This document shows, one piece after another, positions 53,701 to 62,553 of a DNA stretch of 64,000 nt (position 1 is its first letter; the number at the start of each line of letters is the position of its first letter). Under the pieces are notes generated by a model, which was not told the origin of the DNA, made no database searches, and worked only from the letters and a program-made list of their open reading frames with translations. Source of the stretch: Cyclobacterium lianum (GTDB lineage: Bacteria; Bacteroidota; Bacteroidia; Cytophagales; Cyclobacteriaceae); the NCBI RefSeq assembly GCF_900143075.1, contig NZ_FRCY01000006.1:175959-239958 (forward strand), read 5' to 3'. A program made the position numbers and the translations under genes.

Positions 53701-54013
53701 TCACATCTATGGTATTGCGATCTCCGACAACAATATTCTGGGTTTCGAATCCAATGAATGAAAACACCAGTTCCGATTGCTCAGAGCTCACTTCAATACT
53801 GTATGCTCCGTCAATATCAGTAATGCTGACGTTATTTCCCCCTTTTTGATAAACGGAGACACCTGGTAATGGCAGATCTTCTACCCCATCTTTAACGGTA
53901 CCGCTGACCACCATTTGGGCCAGTGCTGACCATGTCATCATCAAACTCAGTAGCAAGGTCATAAAACCTGCTTTTCTGTTGATGTAGTTAAACTGTTGTA
54001 AATCTTTTTCCAT
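50780..54013 (-). CDS. SusC/RagA TonB-linked transporter (second locus)
   Basis: 1077 residues. The signal peptide begins after a longer N-terminus (GFMTLLLSLMMTWSALA, then QMV). Then come the regulatory-like domain (SGTVKDGVEDLPLPGVSVYQ), the box/plug start LLEQVVVVGYGTQKKINLTG, the plug (RPVANVMQGLQGASPGLNIT, LIVIDGIAVAYEDLL, LRDAASAAIYGARAAFGVVL) and a 22-strand barrel ending YPFQRRYSFGVNIDL. This is the classical SusC type, unlike the first locus. Divergent from the TetR gene with 195 bases between, so TetR control is plausible. Confidence 0.95.
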   Translation of the reverse strand: MEKDLQQFNYINRKAGFMTLLLSLMMTWSALAQMVVSGTVKDGVEDLPLPGVSVYQKGGNNVSITDIDGAYSIEVSSEQSELVFSFIGFETQNIVVGDRNTIDVTLRPEETLLEQVVVVGYGTQKKINLTGAVDQVSGEDIINRPVANVMQGLQGASPGLNITYSGGRPGTVPDINIRGFTSINGGGPLIVIDGIAVAYEDLLRLNPADIESFSVLRDAASAAIYGARAAFGVVLITTKQGGSKQTISYNSNFSWGKPTVLPEPVTDPYIYSRVMDQATSNTPWNYINFNDFHYQWARERSADPSVEDVRVDPNNPNQWAYMGNNDWYGYFFNNSSFSTNQSLAISGSSNNENLPMTYYVSGDYTRENGMNKLQPDNWDRYSLRARITATPKTWLKLDNNLNIYQTKRAESTNDITDIYFLTPIEVAENPDGTWANTDAGRLAARLVDGGRNREDMFGFHNILRATGTFFNGDLTVTGNGSFKREQWIYGWDRRKFDIGFGPDDVRTEGGDGLVAERNGNLQNTIFDLYGNYTKTFGDHSVNILAGYNQESYSYSSVESERRVLISSSLPYLGLTTGDSFIRPGYSSYATQSVFGRANYTYDNKYILEFNGRYDGSSRFPSSNRWGFFPSISGAWIISDEGFFQDMAMGAAPTLKLRGSYGSLGNQNVANFGYLQALPTGLSNYLIGGDRQVVVNSAPELAVDPNFYTWERVVTTNFGLDLGIWEDRFFATFDYFIRDTRDMLTNPVELPGVLGTSPPQQNAADLQTKGWELTLNYRNQFGSYEKPIQFSSKFFVSDSRSFITRFENEQGLLSNYRVGQEVGEIWGLVNDGMFSSEDEISQLDQTAIVPWGALDIVPGWPRYEDLNNDGKIEQGLTETDSRDLTVIGNSRPRYQIGTNLNVSWNGFDISMFLQGVGRQDYYPQHYLFWGPYQQPYANIYPWNLDFYRGQADGEALRAQHSQSYLDAGLADQNLDSRYPVLQSWLADNNYGSGLDIPQTGYLLNAAYLRVKNLTLGYSLPQELAARINASRIRIFVTGENLYEFSAIKSFVDPESVNNGYGWSYPFQRRYSFGVNIDL

Positions 54014-54110
54014 GTATTATTTAGGTATTGGTGATAAAATATATTTGGGAACGCATGCAAGTTAAGCGACCCATATTACTTCAATATTATGCCGAGGTTA
54101 CTTTTAATTT

Positions 54111-54128
54111 ATTGAATATTCATTCAAT
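54111..54128. promoter_or_regulatory. Candidate TetR operator between susC and tetR
   Basis: ATTGAAT at 54111-54117 and ATTCAAT at 54122-54128 are perfect inverted arms around ATTC. It is followed by another AATATT. This AT-rich palindrome sits in the divergent region, about 100 bases from the susC start and 80 from the tetR start. TetR proteins bind such palindromes and usually repress themselves and a divergent neighbour. Binding is not shown. Confidence 0.5.
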
Positions 54129-54208
54129 ATTAAATAAATCAAAATTAAAAAAAAACTGTTATAAAGATTACTTTTATGTCTAAATTAGTCTTTTTATTCT
54201 AAAAAGGT

Positions 54209-54823
54209 ATGAAAACCACGATAAGAGAGGAAAGAAAAAAGGAAATCATCAGGGGTTTTTATGATTTGTCCCGGCTGGAGGGAATGGAAAATGTCTCCAT
54301 TGCTAAAATTGGCAAACACCTGGGTATGCCGCCAAGTCTGATCATGCATTATTTTCCAAACAAGCGGCTTTTGGTTTTGGGACTGATCTCCCATATCCTG
54401 CACCAATATCAACTGATATACAAACCCATCATCAACAAATTTGAAAAAGACCATAAGGTGTACCCTGAATTGCTGGTCAATCGGCTTTTCTCCAGAGAAT
54501 GGAACCTGCTGTTTGACGACGGGGTTTTTTTCAGTTGCTTTGCCATGACCTTCAGAGATGAAACCATCAAAAGGGAATACATGAAATTGCACCTCAAGCT
54601 GCGGGATACGCTCAAGTCAATTCTGGATAGGGATCCTGTTTTTTCGAAAGGAGACACGGCACTTCTCGCGGAGAAAATATTTGTTGTCATCGAAGGAGCA
54701 TATTATTACCTGTCATTGATCGGAGATGAAAAGGAGTACAATAGAAAATTAAACATTTTTAAAGATCAGGTCTTCCAGCTACTGAAATTGGAAAGCCAGT
54801 TGATCCTTGAAGACAGTGAGTAA
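54209..54823 (+). CDS. TetR/AcrR family regulator
   Basis: 204 residues. The N-terminal helix-turn-helix spans residues about 8-52: EERKKEIIRGFYDLSRLEGM, then NVSIAKIGKHLGMPPSLIMH and YFPNKRLL, where the second is the recognition region. The remaining 150 residues are a helical ligand domain (MKLHLKLRDTLKSILDRDPV, GAYYYLSLIGDEKEY). The ligand is unknown. It is oriented away from susC; the two share one upstream region with a palindrome. Confidence 0.9.
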   Translation: MKTTIREERKKEIIRGFYDLSRLEGMENVSIAKIGKHLGMPPSLIMHYFPNKRLLVLGLISHILHQYQLIYKPIINKFEKDHKVYPELLVNRLFSREWNLLFDDGVFFSCFAMTFRDETIKREYMKLHLKLRDTLKSILDRDPVFSKGDTALLAEKIFVVIEGAYYYLSLIGDEKEYNRKLNIFKDQVFQLLKLESQLILEDSE

Positions 54824-54961
54824 AGGGATTGGCAAAACCCAAACTGTGATTTTTGGGGACGCTACCCATGCCCGCCCGGCTGAAGTGAACGATATACCTT
54901 TCGTAAAAAAACTGGCGCCGGGCAGTTCCTGAACGCATATATTGCGCCCGAAGAGTATCTC

Positions 54962-57151
54962 ATGAATTATAAAACTGTCGGCATCAGCCTCATTTTTCTT
55001 TTGTGCGCGCTAAGCCTTTCCGCTCAGCAAGATGGGACATTTGCGGCCTACAAATTGGCACCGGATGAAACTCTTGTATTGGATGGCCGGCTGGACGAGC
55101 CCTTCTGGTCCGCTGTCGCTACGGCCACTGCTTTCCGGCAGCAGGAACCGCTCGAAGGGCAATTGGCTAGTGAACAGACGGCTGTTCAGGTCGCATTCGA
55201 TGAAAAAAACCTTTACATAGGTGTCAGGCTATATGATAGTGAGCCCGGGAAAATCAAAGCTTACCAGAGACGACGGGATGCAGACCTGGCTACAGATGAT
55301 TTCTTTGCCTTTATCCTGGACACTTATGACGATCAGCGTTCCGCATTTTATTTTGAGACCAATCCGCTTGGAATGATGGGCGACGGTATCTTGCGCACAG
55401 GACAGGGCTCGACGATCAACAGGGATTGGAATGGCATCTGGAGAGTATGGATAAGCAGGGACGAAAAAGGCTGGATGGCCGAGTTTAGAATTCCATTTAT
55501 GACTTTAAACTTTAATCCCAACAACGACACCTGGGGGATCAATTTTTTAAGAACCATCCGCAGAAAAAATGAAATCACCCTATGGGAGGGATACCGCCGG
55601 AATCAGGGAATAGAGCGTCCTCAGGATGCAGGCAAACTTACCGGTCTTTCCGGAATACATCAGGGCCTGGGTCTGGAAGCCATACCCTATGCAATCGCTT
55701 CGGGATCGCAACGGCGATTAGATCCGGAAAACCCTATGCAGGGCCAACACAGCTTTAATGCGGGTGGAGAATTGAACTACAACATCAACCCAAACTTAAA
55801 GGCTGGGGTCACCATCAACACCGATTTTGCTGAAGCAGAGGTAGATGACAGGCAGGTAAACCTTACCCGCTTTCCTATTCTCTTACCGGAACGGCGGGAC
55901 TTTTTCCTGCAGGGTGCCAATGTCTTCCAGTTTGCCCCGTCAAGCAATCCCAACCCCTATTTCAGCAGGCGGATTGGGCTTCAGGACGGCAGGCCCATTC
56001 CCATCCGATATGGGGGCCGGGTAATCGGCCGGGTACGCGATACCGATATCGGCCTCATACATGTAAAGACGGGAGAAGCCGGAGAACTGCCCGGAGAAAA
56101 TTTCACTGTGGCGCGTGTACTGCAGAATATTTCAAGTGAGAGTACCATCGGTGCCATCTATACCCGGAGAGAAATGGAGGGAGACAGCTTGCCTGTAAGA
56201 GAAACCTTCGGAGCAGATATCAGCCTGAGTACCTCAAAGTTTCTGGGCAATAAAAATTTCCAATTTGAGACTTTTTTCGTCGGTCATACACCTACTTTCT
56301 TCAACGACAGCAGCAGCTTAATGGACCGCTCTGTGCGGGGGTTGCGGTTCAACTTCCCCAACCAGCCCTGGGATGCCCATGTCTCTTATCGCGAATTTGG
56401 CATTCGGTACAATCCGGCGGTCGGCTTTGTGCCCCGGGTAGGTTTCAGGAGGCTTCAGCCTACCATTACGTACAATCCCCTGATCGAAAAAAGCAACGTG
56501 CTGCGAGAACTCAGTTGGCAGTATTACTTTGAATACCTCATGCTGATGAATTGGGAACCTGCTACAGTAAACCACCGCCTGCGTTTTCTGGGCCTGCGAT
56601 TTGAATCAGGCGATATATTGAATTTTTCTGTACTGCACAACTATGAATTTCTGGATTTTACCTTCGATATACTGCGGGATGGTGCCTACCTTATCCCTGA
56701 GGGCAGGTATCAAAACAGGGGTTTTTCCATTGAAGCCATTTCGGCGCCATTTAGAAAAATCGGTGGTGCTGTTACCTGGACGAATATGGGCTTCTGGACT
56801 GGCAGGCAGACGAGTCTGGAAGCAGATATTTTCATGAGACCGCTAATCGGTCTGAACATGACCCTTAGCTATATCCATAGCAAAGTAGATTTGGAGCAGG
56901 GAAATTTTAAAACCCACTTGTTGCGACTGAATAGCAGCTATGACTTTTCTCCCTGGGTTTCCATCAATTTCAATGTACAATACGACAATGTAACCGAGCG
57001 CCTGGGCACCAATAGCCGCTTTATATGGATCCTCAACCCTGGCAACACACTGTTTATCGTACACAACCACAATTGGCAACGCTTCCTGGACCGGCTCAGG
57101 CCAATGGAAATTCAATCCACGATAAAACTGGCCTACACTTTTAGATTCTGA
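54962..57151 (+). CDS. DUF5916 outer-membrane protein (copy 2)
   Basis: 729 residues. Signal peptide to LSAQQ (about residue 21). The N-terminal CBM9-like domain (APDETLVLDGRLDEPFWSAV, FAFILDTYDDQRSAFYFETN), DUF5916 body (LPERRDFFLQGANVFQFAPS) and barrel end (STIKLAYTFRF) match the copy at 45.4 kb domain for domain, but the sequence is clearly diverged, so it is an old duplicate or independent gain. It follows the TetR gene by about 138 bases and precedes the histidine kinase gene. Confidence 0.9.
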   Translation: MNYKTVGISLIFLLCALSLSAQQDGTFAAYKLAPDETLVLDGRLDEPFWSAVATATAFRQQEPLEGQLASEQTAVQVAFDEKNLYIGVRLYDSEPGKIKAYQRRRDADLATDDFFAFILDTYDDQRSAFYFETNPLGMMGDGILRTGQGSTINRDWNGIWRVWISRDEKGWMAEFRIPFMTLNFNPNNDTWGINFLRTIRRKNEITLWEGYRRNQGIERPQDAGKLTGLSGIHQGLGLEAIPYAIASGSQRRLDPENPMQGQHSFNAGGELNYNINPNLKAGVTINTDFAEAEVDDRQVNLTRFPILLPERRDFFLQGANVFQFAPSSNPNPYFSRRIGLQDGRPIPIRYGGRVIGRVRDTDIGLIHVKTGEAGELPGENFTVARVLQNISSESTIGAIYTRREMEGDSLPVRETFGADISLSTSKFLGNKNFQFETFFVGHTPTFFNDSSSLMDRSVRGLRFNFPNQPWDAHVSYREFGIRYNPAVGFVPRVGFRRLQPTITYNPLIEKSNVLRELSWQYYFEYLMLMNWEPATVNHRLRFLGLRFESGDILNFSVLHNYEFLDFTFDILRDGAYLIPEGRYQNRGFSIEAISAPFRKIGGAVTWTNMGFWTGRQTSLEADIFMRPLIGLNMTLSYIHSKVDLEQGNFKTHLLRLNSSYDFSPWVSINFNVQYDNVTERLGTNSRFIWILNPGNTLFIVHNHNWQRFLDRLRPMEIQSTIKLAYTFRF

Positions 57152-57193
57152 AAATTAGGCTTTTTAAAATTTTTTAGATTATTTTGAGGCCCT

Positions 57194-59269
57194 ATGCAAA
57201 AATCTTCAGGGCCTTCACTTTTTTATCGAAAAATCATTGTATACAGCTGTTTTTCAATAGGATTGCTATGTGTCTTTGCCGGTTGCAGCAAAAGTAGCGA
57301 TGCTTACAAGCCCCTCTCGCAAAAAACATCAGAAATTCTGGACAAATCCAGCAACCTGCTCAATAGCGGGCAGTTTAAAAAATCCCTGGTTTACCTGGAC
57401 AGTGCCTATCAGGAAATGGAAGCGCCCAACACGCTCGACCTCTGGGAAAAATACAATTTTCTAAGCAGAATTTACCTGAACTACGATGTAGATCTTGACA
57501 AATCACGGCAATACCTGGACAGCATGTTTATGGTACTGGAGGAAAGCCGGCAGCTGTATAAGAAAGAGTATGCACAAACCAAATTTCTGGAAGGAGACTT
57601 ATACAAGGCCAGAAAACAATTCAATAACGCCTTTGAAAGTTACTTTGAAGGCAGACAATTTGCCACTCAAAATTTGAGTAACTGCCTTATCAGCAATCTC
57701 ACTTATCAAATGGGGCTTTTCCGGTACCAGCAAAATCAGTTTGAGGAAAGTCTGCCCTACTTCCGGCAAGCCATCCGCGAAAATGAAGATTGCTGGGGAA
57801 ACGGTATGCTGGACCAAAACCTGTATTTTCCGCAGATGTATAGAAACACCCTAGCGTTGAGTTTTGAGAAAATGGACATGTTGGACAGTGCAGAACTGCA
57901 TTACCGCCAGGGCATTGATTTTCTTGAAAAGGCAGCCCAAACCTTCCCTGCTGAAAAAGCTTTTATCGACCTCGCTAAAGGCGTGTACTTTGGAAACCTG
58001 GGTGGTGTATTGGCCAAAATGGGGCGAGACAAGGAAGCCGAGAAATTTCTGAAAAGAAGCATTGCTATCAATTCCCGGCCTGAATTTGACAAAAAAGACG
58101 CACAAACAGCAAAGATAAAGCTTGTCGAACTGCTTATCCGCCAAAAGCGGCTGAATGAGGCCTGGACCTATATTGAACAATTGGAAGATGAACTGGAAAA
58201 TGCAGAGGTAAAAAACCGCAGCCATATCGTCAACCTGATCCACCTAAACCGGGTGAAGGAAGCCTATTTCGAAAAACAAGGTGTCACCGAAAAGGCCTAC
58301 CAACATTTGCAGATCTATTACCACCTGCGGGATTCTATAGACGAGGTGGATGAAGAGCTTCGACTAGTGGACATGGAGGAATCCTACGAAAACGCCGCGC
58401 AGCAATACCAGCTCTCCATCATCAACCGGGATAATCAGATCAAAAACATCTATCTGGGAACTGCTGCGGGTTTTACCGTATTGCTGGTAATATTTCTGGT
58501 ACTAGCCCACAAAGGCCTCAAACGCTCTCAACACATCAATAAGGTAATCAGTCAGCAAAACATAGAGCTGCAGGAAACATTGGGTGCCCTGGAACAAAGT
58601 CAGGCAGAGAATACCAGGATCATGTACATGGTGGCCCATGACCTGCGAAACCCCATCAGCAGCATGGTAATGATGACCGATATTCTCTTGTCTGATGAGC
58701 AGATAAAAGGAGACAGCAGGGTACTGCTGGAACACATCAAAACCTCCTGCAACAACTCCCTGAATCTGGTTTCCGAAATGATGCAATCCAATAAAAATTT
58801 AGCGACGCTGAACAGGGAACCTGTGGAGTTGGACCGCATCCTGCATTATTGTGTAGAATTGTTACAGCATAAGGCTCAGGAAAAAAATCAAAAGATCCTG
58901 ATTGAAACCGTTCCCGTGACGGCATTGGTGAGCAGGGAAAAACTCTGGCGGGTGATCAGCAATCTCATTGCTAATGCGATCAAATTTAGTCCGAAAGGCA
59001 AATCCATTCGCGTAAATATGCGTAAGACGCCTGAAAAAGTGATCATTTCCATAAAAGATGAAGGGATTGGTATTCCCGAGGAGATCAAAAGCAAGGTATT
59101 TGAGTGGTACACCGAAGGAAAGAGGTCGGGTACAGAAGGAGAAAAACCGTTTGGAATGGGACTGGCCATATCGAGGCAAATAATCAGTGCGCACGGGGGT
59201 AACATCTGGTTTGAAAGTGAAGAAAATAAAGGAACCACTTTTTATATTGAAATTCCCCTACAAAAATGA
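57194..59269 (+). CDS. TPR-containing sensor histidine kinase
   Basis: 691 residues. An N-terminal lipoprotein-like signal (IGLLCVFAGC) is followed by TPR repeats over about 50-380 (SLVYLDSAYQEMEAP, FEESLPYFRQAIRENED, KAYQHLQIYYHLRDSID). A membrane helix lies at about 418-438 (GTAAGFTVLLVIFLVLAHKG), then a HisKA/HATPase core: phospho-acceptor His482 in MVAHDLRNP, N-box NLIANAIKFSPKG, G1 KDEGIGIPEE and G2 GMGLAISRQI. All kinase motifs are intact. There is no receiver domain and no response regulator in the window, so its partner must be elsewhere. TPR sensors of this sort are common in Bacteroidota. Confidence 0.93.
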   Translation: MQKSSGPSLFYRKIIVYSCFSIGLLCVFAGCSKSSDAYKPLSQKTSEILDKSSNLLNSGQFKKSLVYLDSAYQEMEAPNTLDLWEKYNFLSRIYLNYDVDLDKSRQYLDSMFMVLEESRQLYKKEYAQTKFLEGDLYKARKQFNNAFESYFEGRQFATQNLSNCLISNLTYQMGLFRYQQNQFEESLPYFRQAIRENEDCWGNGMLDQNLYFPQMYRNTLALSFEKMDMLDSAELHYRQGIDFLEKAAQTFPAEKAFIDLAKGVYFGNLGGVLAKMGRDKEAEKFLKRSIAINSRPEFDKKDAQTAKIKLVELLIRQKRLNEAWTYIEQLEDELENAEVKNRSHIVNLIHLNRVKEAYFEKQGVTEKAYQHLQIYYHLRDSIDEVDEELRLVDMEESYENAAQQYQLSIINRDNQIKNIYLGTAAGFTVLLVIFLVLAHKGLKRSQHINKVISQQNIELQETLGALEQSQAENTRIMYMVAHDLRNPISSMVMMTDILLSDEQIKGDSRVLLEHIKTSCNNSLNLVSEMMQSNKNLATLNREPVELDRILHYCVELLQHKAQEKNQKILIETVPVTALVSREKLWRVISNLIANAIKFSPKGKSIRVNMRKTPEKVIISIKDEGIGIPEEIKSKVFEWYTEGKRSGTEGEKPFGMGLAISRQIISAHGGNIWFESEENKGTTFYIEIPLQK

Positions 59270-59315
59270 TTTATTTGTACTTCGGTTACCAAAAGAGATC
59301 ATAACCCTGACAGGA

Positions 59316-59972
59316 ATGAAATATTATTCATTATTATTTATCGCCTTTTTTATCATTTTACTATCCTGCAATTCCGGGAGTAGTGAATTGTCGAATACCA
59401 CAGCGACGGAGGAGACAAAGGACGCCGCTGCACTTAGCAACCTGGAAAAAGAACATCAACTGGATATGGCCGCCTATGCGGACAGTGTAAATGCCGGCCT
59501 GGTCGAGGACACATTTAAAGGCAGTGCACGCAGAGAAAGCAAGGGTAAAATCGGCGATGCTGAGGTGATTATCAATTATGGCTCCCCCGGCGTTCGGGGA
59601 AGAGTCATCTGGAACGGCCTGGTATCCTACGATCAGATTTGGGTAAGTGGATCTCACTGGGCGACGGCAATCTCCTTTTCTGATGCTGTCACCATTGCAG
59701 ATCAGCATGTACCTGCAGGAATGTACGGATTTTTTACGATTCCTGGACGAGAAAAGTGGACCCTTGTCCTGAATGAGGTGTATGATCAGCACCTTGCCGA
59801 TGACTACGAGCAATCCAGAGACATCCTTCGTTTTGAAACCGATCCAATTGCGCTGGAAGATACGGTACAACGACTCACTTATGAAGTGGTATCTTCGGAA
59901 GGACAAAACAGTGGAATAATAGCCATGAGCTGGGATAAGATAAGGCTCGAATTGCCTGTGAGTGTAGACTAA
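59316..59972 (+). CDS. DUF2911 lipoprotein
   Basis: 218 residues from the ATG at 59316. The frame is open from 59187, inside the kinase gene, but only this start gives a lipoprotein signal (YYSLLFIAFFIILLSC, Cys18). The DUF2911 domain is clear: VIINYGSPGVRGRVIWNGLV, YDQIWVSGSHWATAISFSDA and AGMYGFFTIPGREKWTLVLN. Function of this Bacteroidota-rich family is unknown; it is probably periplasmic. It begins 46 bases after the kinase stop on the same strand. Confidence 0.9.
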   Translation: MKYYSLLFIAFFIILLSCNSGSSELSNTTATEETKDAAALSNLEKEHQLDMAAYADSVNAGLVEDTFKGSARRESKGKIGDAEVIINYGSPGVRGRVIWNGLVSYDQIWVSGSHWATAISFSDAVTIADQHVPAGMYGFFTIPGREKWTLVLNEVYDQHLADDYEQSRDILRFETDPIALEDTVQRLTYEVVSSEGQNSGIIAMSWDKIRLELPVSVD

Positions 59973-60168
59973 TTCAGCAGGGATTCCTCCGGTATCGCTA
60001 AGCTCAAATGTGCGCTTCAGCTAAATATATAACCGTCAAAATGGCTTTAATTTATATGCTGAACGGGATCTCATTGCCTTACATCCAGGCAGCGGCAGGC
60101 TCATTTTCCGGACCATTTATTTTTTCAAAAAATCTAAACTTTTTACACGCAATCCGGTATAAGTAAGT

Positions 60169-60612
60169 GTGAATAGAATTGTAATCCACAATACGAAAAA
60201 CCGGAAGATGATGGTAGAGGAAAAGGAGATCAGCAAGAAAGGGAGAGCACTATCGGAGATGAATTTCGACCAATTTGGAATTCGTTTGGTGTCCACCATG
60301 AATGAAAATCCAGACGGGTTTGAAGCCATCTCTTTTGAATTGTCAGAGAAATGGTCGTCCTTATATGGACTATTGAGGGGGCTATCTGACCTGTATAAAA
60401 GTCCTGCGGCCTTTCTGACCAACAATCACAGCAAAAAAAACTTTACCTTGTACTATAAAGCTGCAGCCAAAAAGGAAATTGCTGCATTCCTTAACTATAT
60501 TTTTGGAACGTTAGATAGGGAGGTTCATTTCAGAAAGGCACTGGGAAGGCTGTTAAAGACCAAGCTCAAACAACACAAAGAGAATGAAATGCTTTTTAAA
60601 AGTCTGGGTTAG
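60169..60612 (+). CDS. Hypothetical protein, no recognised family
   Basis: 147 residues; a start at codon 14 or 15 (60208 or 60211) is equally likely. No signal peptide or membrane helix. It is basic and helical, with KKGRALSEMNFDQFGIRLVS, ELSEKWSSLYGLLRGLSDLY and GRLLKTKLKQHKENEMLFKS. The central DGFEAISFELSEK segment and codon use look like a real gene. I cannot assign a function. It stands alone between the DUF2911 and arginine decarboxylase genes. Confidence 0.55.
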   Translation: MNRIVIHNTKNRKMMVEEKEISKKGRALSEMNFDQFGIRLVSTMNENPDGFEAISFELSEKWSSLYGLLRGLSDLYKSPAAFLTNNHSKKNFTLYYKAAAKKEIAAFLNYIFGTLDREVHFRKALGRLLKTKLKQHKENEMLFKSLG

Positions 60613-60718
60613 GATTATGAAACAATAGCTTTTTCTAAAAAGTATTTGATTAATCGAATTTTGGTGCAATTTTTGGGCTTTTTACTGACCAAACCAGCAA
60701 AATTCCAACAAGCTATTT

Positions 60719-62107
60719 ATGAATAATTACATAGACCTGATCCAGCAGACTTTTGATTTCCCCACCAAAGAATTTAACGTAAATAACAATGAACTGTATT
60801 TTAATGGGGTAAACCTCATGGAAATCATTGAGGAGTACGGTACCCCCCTCAAGCTGACCTATCTCCCGAAAATCTCTGAAAATATTCAAAATGCCAAAAC
60901 ATACTTTGGCAACGCCATGCAGTCTCACGACTACAAGGGCAGCTATACCTATTGCTATTGCACTAAATCCTCCCATTTTAGCTTTGTGGTAGATGAAGCA
61001 TTGAAAAATGGGGCGCATATAGAAACCAGTTCTACGTTTGACATCCCTTTGGTAAAAAAACTATTTCAACAGGGGAAAATTAATAAAGAGACCTTTATTG
61101 TGTGCAATGGCTTTAAGCGGGAACTGTACAAGCAATACATTGCTGATTTGCTAAACGAGGGCTTTGTCAATTGCATACCCGTGCTGGATAACCTGACAGA
61201 AATTGACTATTATCTGGAGCATGTGAAAGTACCCTTCCAGGTGGGGATCAGGATCGCGGCCGACGAGGAACCCAAATTTGGCTTTTACACTTCCCGGCTG
61301 GGAGTCCGCTACCATGACATCATCAAGCTGTACGAAGAAAAAATAAAGGACAACCCGAATGTCAGTCTTAAAATGCTGCATTTTTTCATCAACTCCGGAA
61401 TCAGAGACACCGCCTACTATTGGTCAGAACTGACGCGTTTTATCCAGAAATATGTAGAGCTGAAAAAGGTAGCTCCAGAACTAGACACCATGGATGTAGG
61501 TGGCGGCTGGCCTATCAAAACCAATGTATTTTTTGACTACGACTACCAGTACATGGCAGATCAGATCATCAAGAATATCAAATGGATGTGTGCAAAAAAC
61601 AATACCATAGAACCCAACATTTTTACTGAGTTTGGCAGCTACACCGTAGGAGAAAGTGGTGCTGTTTTGTATTCGATTCTGGATGAGAAGTTGCAGAACG
61701 ACAAGGAGCTCTGGTACATGATCGATGGTTCTTTCATCACCCAGCTACCGGATAGCTGGGGTCTGAACCAGAAGTACATCATGCTGGCTGTAAACAACTG
61801 GGATAAAGAGTACCACAACATCTCCCTGGGCGGATTGACCTGTGACAGCATGGACTACTACAATTCAGAGGCCCATCAATTCAACATTTACCTTCCCAAA
61901 CTGGAGAAAGGCAACCGCCAATACATCGGATTTTTTCACACAGGTGCCTATCAGGAATCACTCGGGGGATACGGGGGCATCCAACACTGCCTGATCCCGG
62001 CTCCAAAACATGTAATCGTGGACCGCGGAACGGATGGTTCTATCCATCATCGTTTATTCGCTCCAGAGCAGGAAAGTATAGACATGATGAAGATACTGGG
62101 ATATTGA
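60719..62107 (+). CDS. speA: Arginine decarboxylase, fold-III PLP type of Bacteroidota
   Basis: 462 residues, cytoplasmic. The catalytic PLP-binding Lys is in YCYCTKSSHF (about residue 83). DVGGGWPIKT binds the PLP phosphate, and FTEFGSYTVGESGAVLYSIL is the conserved strand of this Bacteroidota subgroup. The length is shorter than the classical SpeA of about 630 residues, which is usual here. It makes agmatine, the first step to putrescine and other polyamines. The C-terminal HHRLFAPEQESIDMMKILGY end is also typical. The next genes are an efflux operon; no other polyamine genes are in the window. Confidence 0.9.
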   Translation: MNNYIDLIQQTFDFPTKEFNVNNNELYFNGVNLMEIIEEYGTPLKLTYLPKISENIQNAKTYFGNAMQSHDYKGSYTYCYCTKSSHFSFVVDEALKNGAHIETSSTFDIPLVKKLFQQGKINKETFIVCNGFKRELYKQYIADLLNEGFVNCIPVLDNLTEIDYYLEHVKVPFQVGIRIAADEEPKFGFYTSRLGVRYHDIIKLYEEKIKDNPNVSLKMLHFFINSGIRDTAYYWSELTRFIQKYVELKKVAPELDTMDVGGGWPIKTNVFFDYDYQYMADQIIKNIKWMCAKNNTIEPNIFTEFGSYTVGESGAVLYSILDEKLQNDKELWYMIDGSFITQLPDSWGLNQKYIMLAVNNWDKEYHNISLGGLTCDSMDYYNSEAHQFNIYLPKLEKGNRQYIGFFHTGAYQESLGGYGGIQHCLIPAPKHVIVDRGTDGSIHHRLFAPEQESIDMMKILGY

Positions 62108-62553
62108 TTGCCCTATCAACTCAGATTTCCCGGATTCGGACCGGGAAAGACAGGCCAATCTGGAAACCCATTTTTTTATGACTTTTCAAACCCGATTGCT
62201 ATCCCCTGGCATTGCATACTTGGGTGGACGGTTATACTATCGCCCGCCAGAAAATTTATTTTTGACTATTTAATATTGAATCAGGAAGCACTTTTCAATT
62301 TTTCGCTTCTCCCTAGAAAATGTAAAAAAATCCCAAAATACCACCAGCCATTGTTGGGTGTCGGGTATGAATGCCTGTTGGGATATTCTGATTCCTGTGG
62401 TTACGCCTGATCCTTATTTACCACCCAACACGCCTATTGACCTTTAACAATTAAAATATTGGAATGCTTTTTGATAATTTGGCAAACATACCTATCGAAA
62501 CAGCACATAATTATCTGTTGATGCCGGGTCGAAGAAAAAAATTGAATTTAAAA
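62108..62553. promoter_or_regulatory. Intergenic region upstream of the efflux operon
   Basis: 446 bases without a supported gene. It starts with the hairpin above and must contain the promoter of the adaptor-pump operon. A TTGACC at about 62439 lies some 110 bases before the adaptor start. A 100-codon open frame beginning with TTG right after the decarboxylase stop has no coding character. Confidence 0.4.
62126..62148 (+). terminator. Hairpin after arginine decarboxylase
   Basis: TTTCCCGG and CCGGGAAA, 8 base pairs around a 7-base loop, begin 18 bases after the stop codon. No T run follows, so it may stop transcription weakly or stabilise the mRNA end. Confidence 0.45.

Noticed and set aside
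59187-59315. 43-codon extension of the DUF2911 protein
   Set aside because: It overlaps the kinase domain end and would bury the lipoprotein signal.
62108-62410. 100-codon frame after arginine decarboxylase
   Set aside because: TTG start, overlaps the hairpin, no family and no signal.
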